Source: Planctomycetota bacterium | GTDB taxonomy: Bacteria > Planctomycetota > UBA1135 | Assembly: GCA_026421205.1 (NCBI GenBank) | Contig: JAPKBM010000003.1 | Coordinates: 44,904-108,903, forward strand | DNA: 64,000 bases | Direction of reading: 5' to 3' | Shown here: positions 60,047 through 64,000 of the stretch, piece after piece | Position numbering within the stretch: position 1 is the first letter of the stretch | Layout of the letters: every line of letters starts with the position of its first letter | Notes under the pieces: model-generated | Seen by the model: only the letters and a program-made list of their open reading frames with translations | What the model was told of the DNA's origin: nothing | Database searches by the model: none | Program-made: the position numbers and the translations under genes

Positions 60047-61060
60047 TTAGTAGCGCGGGAGAGGAAGGTCCGCGAGCACTTTTTCAAAAATAGGAACCAG
60101 TCCTGGGTCAAACTGAGAACCGGCGCCTTCGTGAAGAATCTCCATCGCTTTTTCTTTGCTCATGGCTTTGCGGTAAGGCCGTGTGGAACAAACTGCGTCA
60201 TAAGTGTCTGCAATCATGATGATGCGGGAGCCTAGCGGAATTTCATTTCCGGCAAGACCTTTCGGATATCCACCACCATCCCAACGCTCATGCTCACTTC
60301 GCACAATGTCCACGACTTTGGGGAAGTGTCGTTCTAACGGCTCCAGAATCCGCGCGCCATAATTAGGGTGTTCCTTGACGATTTCCCATTCTTCATCATT
60401 CAGTGGTCCTTGTTTGTGCAGAATATCAAGAGGGATGCCGATTTTTCCGATGTCATGAAGCAGTGCACCTACCCGAATTTCTCGGTATGCGTCTCGGTCC
60501 ATTCCAGGGATTTCTTTGGCCATCATGACCGCACATTGCGCCACTTTCCTGGAGTGCGCTTTGGTGTATTTGTCTTTGGTTTCTAATGCATTGACCATGG
60601 CACGTACACCGCGCAAAAACGCAATCATTTTGGCAAGATCGGCTTCTCTTGCTTTGCGCACTTGCTGAGAAGATATGGTGCGTTTTTCAATGGCCGCCAA
60701 AACTTTCCCAATGAGCGTGCCGGGGGTGACCGGCTTGAGCAAGTATTCGTCGGCGCCGTCTTGCATGCTTTGGACGGCTGTATTCACATCGTTAATCCCG
60801 GTCAACATTAGAAAGGGCAGTTCCGAGTCAAGCTGGCGCACGTGCCGGAGCAGTTCATCCCCATTCATTCCTGGAAGAGAGAGGTCGGACAAGATGACAT
60901 CAAAAGGCTCTAGCGAAAGGCGGGCCAGAGCACTGCGCGCATCACGGACGGCTGTCACGCGAAAGTTGTTGCGTTGCAGGCCAAGCTGAATCAGTTTGGA
61001 CTGCTCTGCGTCATCTTCTACCAGCAAAATGGACGGACCGACGGGCTTCTTTTGAATCAC
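60047..61060 (-). CDS. Response regulator with HD-GYP domain (c-di-GMP phosphodiesterase type)
   Basis: 337 residues from a GTG. The receiver domain (about 8-125) has DD at 16-17 and phospho-acceptor Asp59 in ILSDLSLPG. A linker helix follows, then the HD-GYP domain (about 155-335) with HSRKVAQ, LLHDIGKIGIP (His202-Asp203) and RSEHERWDGGGYPKGLAG. All metal ligands appear present, so it should hydrolyse cyclic di-GMP when phosphorylated. No histidine kinase lies next to it. A CAAACT, one base off the usual box, is 6 nt before the GTG. Confidence 0.92.
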   Translation of the reverse strand: MIQKKPVGPSILLVEDDAEQSKLIQLGLQRNNFRVTAVRDARSALARLSLEPFDVILSDLSLPGMNGDELLRHVRQLDSELPFLMLTGINDVNTAVQSMQDGADEYLLKPVTPGTLIGKVLAAIEKRTISSQQVRKAREADLAKMIAFLRGVRAMVNALETKDKYTKAHSRKVAQCAVMMAKEIPGMDRDAYREIRVGALLHDIGKIGIPLDILHKQGPLNDEEWEIVKEHPNYGARILEPLERHFPKVVDIVRSEHERWDGGGYPKGLAGNEIPLGSRIIMIADTYDAVCSTRPYRKAMSKEKAMEILHEGAGSQFDPGLVPIFEKVLADLPLPRY

Positions 61061-61118
61061 GCAAAGAGTTTGACGGGGCCCATGACTGGTTTCAAGGCAG
61101 GTGATGCGGTCATGGCCT

Positions 61119-61124
61119 TACAAT
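61119..61124 (+). promoter_or_regulatory. -10 box (TACAAT), hpt operon
   Basis: TACAAT ends 7 nt before the ATG at 61132. It overlaps an in-frame ATG at 61123, which therefore is unlikely to be the start. Confidence 0.55.
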
Positions 61125-61131
61125 GCGGACC

Positions 61132-61677
61132 ATGGAGCGTTTCCACCGCCGTGTATTGCTGAGCCAAGAGGACCTGTCTGCCGGGCTGGATGCATTGGCC
61201 CTGCGCCTCATTCCGCAATTGGAGGGAAAAGAGGTCACCGTGATCCCCATCATGGGAGGCGCCATGTTCTTTGCCGCCGACCTCGTCCGACGCCTTCCCG
61301 CGGGGCTAGTCATGGATTTTCTGCGGATTCAAACGTATGGAGACGCCATGTCACCTCAAAAAGAGGCTAAGCCGGACTGGGTGCCTCATGAGGACAACAT
61401 CCGTGGAAAGACGGTACTTCTTTTGGATGACATTCTTGACACAGGCCGCACCATGAAGGAGGCAAAACGGTTTTTAACCGAAGAGATGGGCGCCGCCGAA
61501 GTCTACCCCGTGGTGATGATTGACAAGCCGGTGCGTCGTGCGGTGGAAATGCACCCGCATGATTGCATTTTGAAAATCGAGGACGATCTCTTTTTGGTTG
61601 GCTGTGGGCTCGACCTTGCGGGGAAGTACCGCAATCTTCCAGAAATCTTGGCCTTGGAAGAAATCAAAGAAAATTGA
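61132..61677 (+). CDS. hpt: Hypoxanthine phosphoribosyltransferase
   Basis: 181 residues from the ATG at 61132. The PRPP-binding motif reads VLLLDDILDTGRTM, the first loop IPIMGGAMFFAADL, and the C-terminal part VGCGLDLAGKYRNLPEI gives the purine site. It salvages hypoxanthine and guanine to IMP and GMP in the cytoplasm. Its TGA overlaps the TTG start of the next gene, a pseudouridine synthase. Motifs and length are standard. Confidence 0.93.
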   Translation: MERFHRRVLLSQEDLSAGLDALALRLIPQLEGKEVTVIPIMGGAMFFAADLVRRLPAGLVMDFLRIQTYGDAMSPQKEAKPDWVPHEDNIRGKTVLLLDDILDTGRTMKEAKRFLTEEMGAAEVYPVVMIDKPVRRAVEMHPHDCILKIEDDLFLVGCGLDLAGKYRNLPEILALEEIKEN

Positions 61678-62684
61678 AAGAAGACCATTTCATCGTGCCG
61701 GATGACTTCGGCGGTATTCCCTTGGATGAGTTTGTGGCGCTTCGGTGGCCGGACATCGCCAAGGGGACTTTGCGTCGGTGGATTCGTGATGGGAAAATTA
61801 CGGTTGGGGGAAAGGAGGTGCAACCTTCTCAGCCTTTAAAGCCGGGGCATGTTGTTTTGTTGGATGCCCTTGAAGAGCCCCCGAAACGCACGGCGAAAAG
61901 TCGGCGCAAGTTAGAGATTCTTTACAGAGACAAACATGTTCTTGCGGTGAATAAACCGGCAGGCATTCCGGTGGAGCCGGGGCGTTGGGAGGAGCACGCT
62001 GACCACCTCACCGGCGTTCTTTTGCAATGGGCGGAAGAAGGTCGGCGGGAAGATGGTTTCGTGGCGGAGCGGCCGCGTGCTTTGCATCGTTTGGATATGG
62101 GTACCAGTGGTGTGGTGCTTTATGCTTTGAACTTGGAAGCAGAGCGGCATTTCCGTGAGCTTTTTTCGGCGGGTTTAGTAGAAAAGAAATATGACGCCTT
62201 TGTGATTGGCGAGGTGCTTGAGAGCTTTGTGGTGGATGCGCCCTTAGAGGAAGCGCGCAAGGGCAACCGGATGCAGGTGGCGAAGCGGGGGGGCAAGGCG
62301 TCCATGACGGAGTTCTTTCCCACAAAAACCTACCGCGGGTTTACACTGTTAGAAGCTCGGCCGAAGACCGGACGCACACATCAGATTCGTGTGCATCTCG
62401 CTTCTGTCGGCCATCCGCTTGCCGTGGACCCCACTTACGGGGGGCGGCCGCAGATGTTGCTCTCAGAAATTAAGTCAGGGTATCGGCCCAAAAAGGGTCG
62501 CCCAGAAAAACCAATTATGGATCGGCTCACGCTTCACGCGCGTTCCATCCGCTTGACGGGTCCCGATGGAAAAGAAATTTTCGTCGAGGCTCCTCATCCA
62601 AAGGATCTTCGGATCCTCCTCAGCAAAATGGAGAAATGGCGACATGCGCCTCAAAAGAATACAGAACGATTTTCGGGTTTTTGA
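61674..62684 (+). CDS. RluD-type pseudouridine synthase
   Basis: 336 residues from a TTG at 61674 that overlaps the hpt stop (TTGA). The reading frame is open further upstream, but that part lies inside hpt. An S4-like RNA-binding domain (about 15-62, TLRRWIRDGKITVGGKEV) is followed by the catalytic domain with LHRLDMGTSGVVLYAL (Asp141), RPKTGRTHQIRVHLASVGHP and DPTYGG. It modifies rRNA or tRNA; which of RluA, RluC or RluD activity cannot be told. Overlaps truD by 41 nt. Confidence 0.9.
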   Translation: MKEDHFIVPDDFGGIPLDEFVALRWPDIAKGTLRRWIRDGKITVGGKEVQPSQPLKPGHVVLLDALEEPPKRTAKSRRKLEILYRDKHVLAVNKPAGIPVEPGRWEEHADHLTGVLLQWAEEGRREDGFVAERPRALHRLDMGTSGVVLYALNLEAERHFRELFSAGLVEKKYDAFVIGEVLESFVVDAPLEEARKGNRMQVAKRGGKASMTEFFPTKTYRGFTLLEARPKTGRTHQIRVHLASVGHPLAVDPTYGGRPQMLLSEIKSGYRPKKGRPEKPIMDRLTLHARSIRLTGPDGKEIFVEAPHPKDLRILLSKMEKWRHAPQKNTERFSGF

Positions 62685-64000
62685 AGTCCTAGACGAGACC
62701 TTTTTCGGGTCAGGACCCTTTACTATTTACCGGATAACGAAACGCGGTTTGACCACGCACGAAGTGGTCACGCGCTTGGCCCAAGAAGCCGGCGTGGACA
62801 GAGAAAAAGTTTGTTATGCCGGACTGAAAGATAAAGACGGCATTACGGGGCAATTTATGTCCGTAGAAAAGGGGAGGCAGGTGAGCTTTAAAGATGCACA
62901 GCTGACCATCCGCCCCATTGGAAAAGCGGACCGCGCGGTGACGTCGGCGGACTCTCAAGGGAATTCTTTTGAGATTGTGGTGCGTGATTTGTCTGGCGAT
63001 GACATGCGTCGGATTCGGCATAATTTGGCGCAGGTCAAAGACTTCGGCGTGCCGGCGTATTTTGATGATCAACGCTTTGGATGCATTCGCCATGGACAGG
63101 GTTTCATTGTGCGCCATTTATTGAAAGGGGACACGGAATCTGCGGCGAAAGCTTTGGTGGCAGCCCCTTCGCGTTATGGCTCAGAGATGGTGGAGAAATA
63201 CAAAGAGGGGATTGTGCGTCGCTGGGGGAAGTGGGATGAACTTGCGTCCTACACCAAAGGTCGGCGCGGGCAAAGTATGTTTGCTTACTTGAAGGATCAT
63301 CCCGATGATTTCGCCGAAGCCATGCGCGTCGGCGTAGCCACGGCAGAGCGCACCATTCATTTGTTTGCCTATCAATCTCATTTGTGGAACCGTGCGGCCG
63401 CTTTGTGGGTCAAAGAAGTGGCGAAGGATGAAAATGTTAGTTGGTTACCTTGTGATGCTGGCCCGCTTCCGGTTTTCCGCACGTTGACTGTAGAGCAGAA
63501 GCATGAATTGAAGAACGCCAGCTTGCCTTTGTTGGGGCCGGGGGTGGAATTGGATGAACGTGCACAGCGTCTCTACCAATCCGTCTTTCGGGCTGAGGGT
63601 GTGAAGATGGAGGATTTCTTGACCTTAGATTTGCCCGGTTTCCGTCCGCATGCCGAAGACAGAAAGCTGTTGCAGTTTGCAGAGTTTTTGCGCGCAGCAC
63701 CGGCGGAGAGAGATGACATTTACAAACAATGTCAAAAAATGCGTTTGAGGTTTACTTTGCCGCGGGGGCAATACGCCACGATGGTGGCCAAACGTTTGTT
63801 TATGACCACAGAGCCCAACGACAAACGGATTTGCTTGTGGGTTTCTCGCCACCCTTTGGTTTGGCCCGATGCCGAAGGCAATGCGCGGCAGTGGGACCCT
63901 GGAAAGAAGGGTTCTGGCGAACGTCGGCGTGAGCAAGAAGGGCGGCCTGCTTGGAAGGACCGCGAGGGCCAAGAAGGGCGACCTGCTTGGAAGGATCGCG
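62644..64000 (+). CDS. truD: tRNA pseudouridine(13) synthase TruD (3' end outside window)
   Basis: At least 452 residues, open at the window edge. Starts at ATG 62644 inside the end of the rluD-like gene. The N-terminus IQNDFRVFEVLDETF, the catalytic loop CYAGLKDKDGITGQ (Asp63 is the expected catalytic residue), NSFEIVVRDL, GVPAYFDDQRFG and FAYQSHLWNRAAALW are TruD signatures. TruD makes pseudouridine 13 in tRNA-Glu. Beyond the fold (about residue 415 on) is an extra basic tail containing a tandem repeat, unusual for TruD. Third gene of hpt-rluD-truD. Confidence 0.9.
   Translation, partial: MRLKRIQNDFRVFEVLDETFFGSGPFTIYRITKRGLTTHEVVTRLAQEAGVDREKVCYAGLKDKDGITGQFMSVEKGRQVSFKDAQLTIRPIGKADRAVTSADSQGNSFEIVVRDLSGDDMRRIRHNLAQVKDFGVPAYFDDQRFGCIRHGQGFIVRHLLKGDTESAAKALVAAPSRYGSEMVEKYKEGIVRRWGKWDELASYTKGRRGQSMFAYLKDHPDDFAEAMRVGVATAERTIHLFAYQSHLWNRAAALWVKEVAKDENVSWLPCDAGPLPVFRTLTVEQKHELKNASLPLLGPGVELDERAQRLYQSVFRAEGVKMEDFLTLDLPGFRPHAEDRKLLQFAEFLRAAPAERDDIYKQCQKMRLRFTLPRGQYATMVAKRLFMTTEPNDKRICLWVSRHPLVWPDAEGNARQWDPGKKGSGERRREQEGRPAWKDREGQEGRPAWKDR
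63931..63999 (+). repeat. Tandem repeat in the truD 3' extension (33 + 36 nt)
   Basis: Two in-frame copies of a near-identical unit lie at 63931-63963 and 63964-63999, encoding EQEGRPAWKDR and EGQEGRPAWKDR. They differ by one inserted codon and a few silent changes. More copies may follow beyond the window. Confidence 0.8.

Noticed and set aside
61563..61673. Upstream start for the RluD-like gene inside hpt
   Set aside because: The added 37 residues have no family similarity and lie wholly within hpt; the TTG at 61674 fits the TTGA overlap seen elsewhere.

Overview
The window reads as one dense, uninterrupted piece of bacterial chromosome of middling GC content with about 60 genes. I see no rRNA, insertion sequence, prophage or CRISPR array. 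A Gram-negative envelope is suggested by lipoproteins, a SurA/PpiC-like protein, AlgH and a HupE-type membrane protein. Menaquinone is made by the futalosine route (mqnA, mqnE, mqnC all present). A complete proteobacterial-type isc operon, an IcmF acyl-CoA mutase, ClpC with an McsA-like partner, TruD and a SUI1/YciH protein make an unusual mixture. The many envelope proteins with carboxypeptidase-regulatory-like domains recall Planctomycetota or Myxococcota-like lineages, but I cannot place the organism from sequence alone.

Layout. 1-2586: end of a large glycine-rich, probably surface, protein. 2590-7043 (minus): nth, a MerR regulator and icmF. 7338-9671: an atypical transketolase. 9719-15068 (minus): a glycan-type operon (a membrane protein carrying an orphan UDP-glucose-dehydrogenase C-domain, a GT-C glycosyltransferase, a sulfatase-fold enzyme, UDP-glucose 6-dehydrogenase) facing a second GT-C gene. 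16692-20272: two envelope proteins with Ig-like repeats. 20326-23462: proS and two secreted proteins. 23459-29708: mqnA/mqnE/mqnC, a LON-domain protein, and an HTH-EIIA regulator coupled to a ClC channel. 29718-37013: algH, a TMTC-like TPR protein, a decayed gene, ddl, an arginine-deiminase-fold enzyme, a PPIase-like protein and a galactokinase. 37000-40094: two envelope proteins and leucine dehydrogenase. 40091-46305: iscRSUA-hscBA-fdx-iscX behind ykgJ and a thioesterase. 46331-51751: membrane proteins, dprA, lipoproteins and a MATE exporter. 51754-57099: clpC, mcsA-like, murD, two tRNA-Ser genes and a BFN-domain protein. 57122-64000: an alkyltransferase-SUI1-yaaA operon, hupE with an HD-GYP regulator, and an hpt-rluD-truD operon running off the end.

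Two window-wide patterns stand out. First, nearly every operon head has a TANNNT hexamer ending only 5-9 nt before the start codon, with no room for a 5' leader. This points to pervasive leaderless transcription. Three divergent gene pairs share one symmetric ANNNTANNNT decamer. Second, the heptamer GCCGACG (or its complement CGTCGGC) occurs about 66 times by my hand count, where base composition predicts roughly 10. The copies sit on both strands, in all codon phases, about once per kilobase. That resembles a DNA-uptake-type or other genome-architecture signal, and dprA, a transformation gene, lies in the window.

The genome is very compact. Convergent genes overlap or abut at their stops in eight places, divergent starts are 22-71 nt apart, and operon genes commonly overlap by ATGA.
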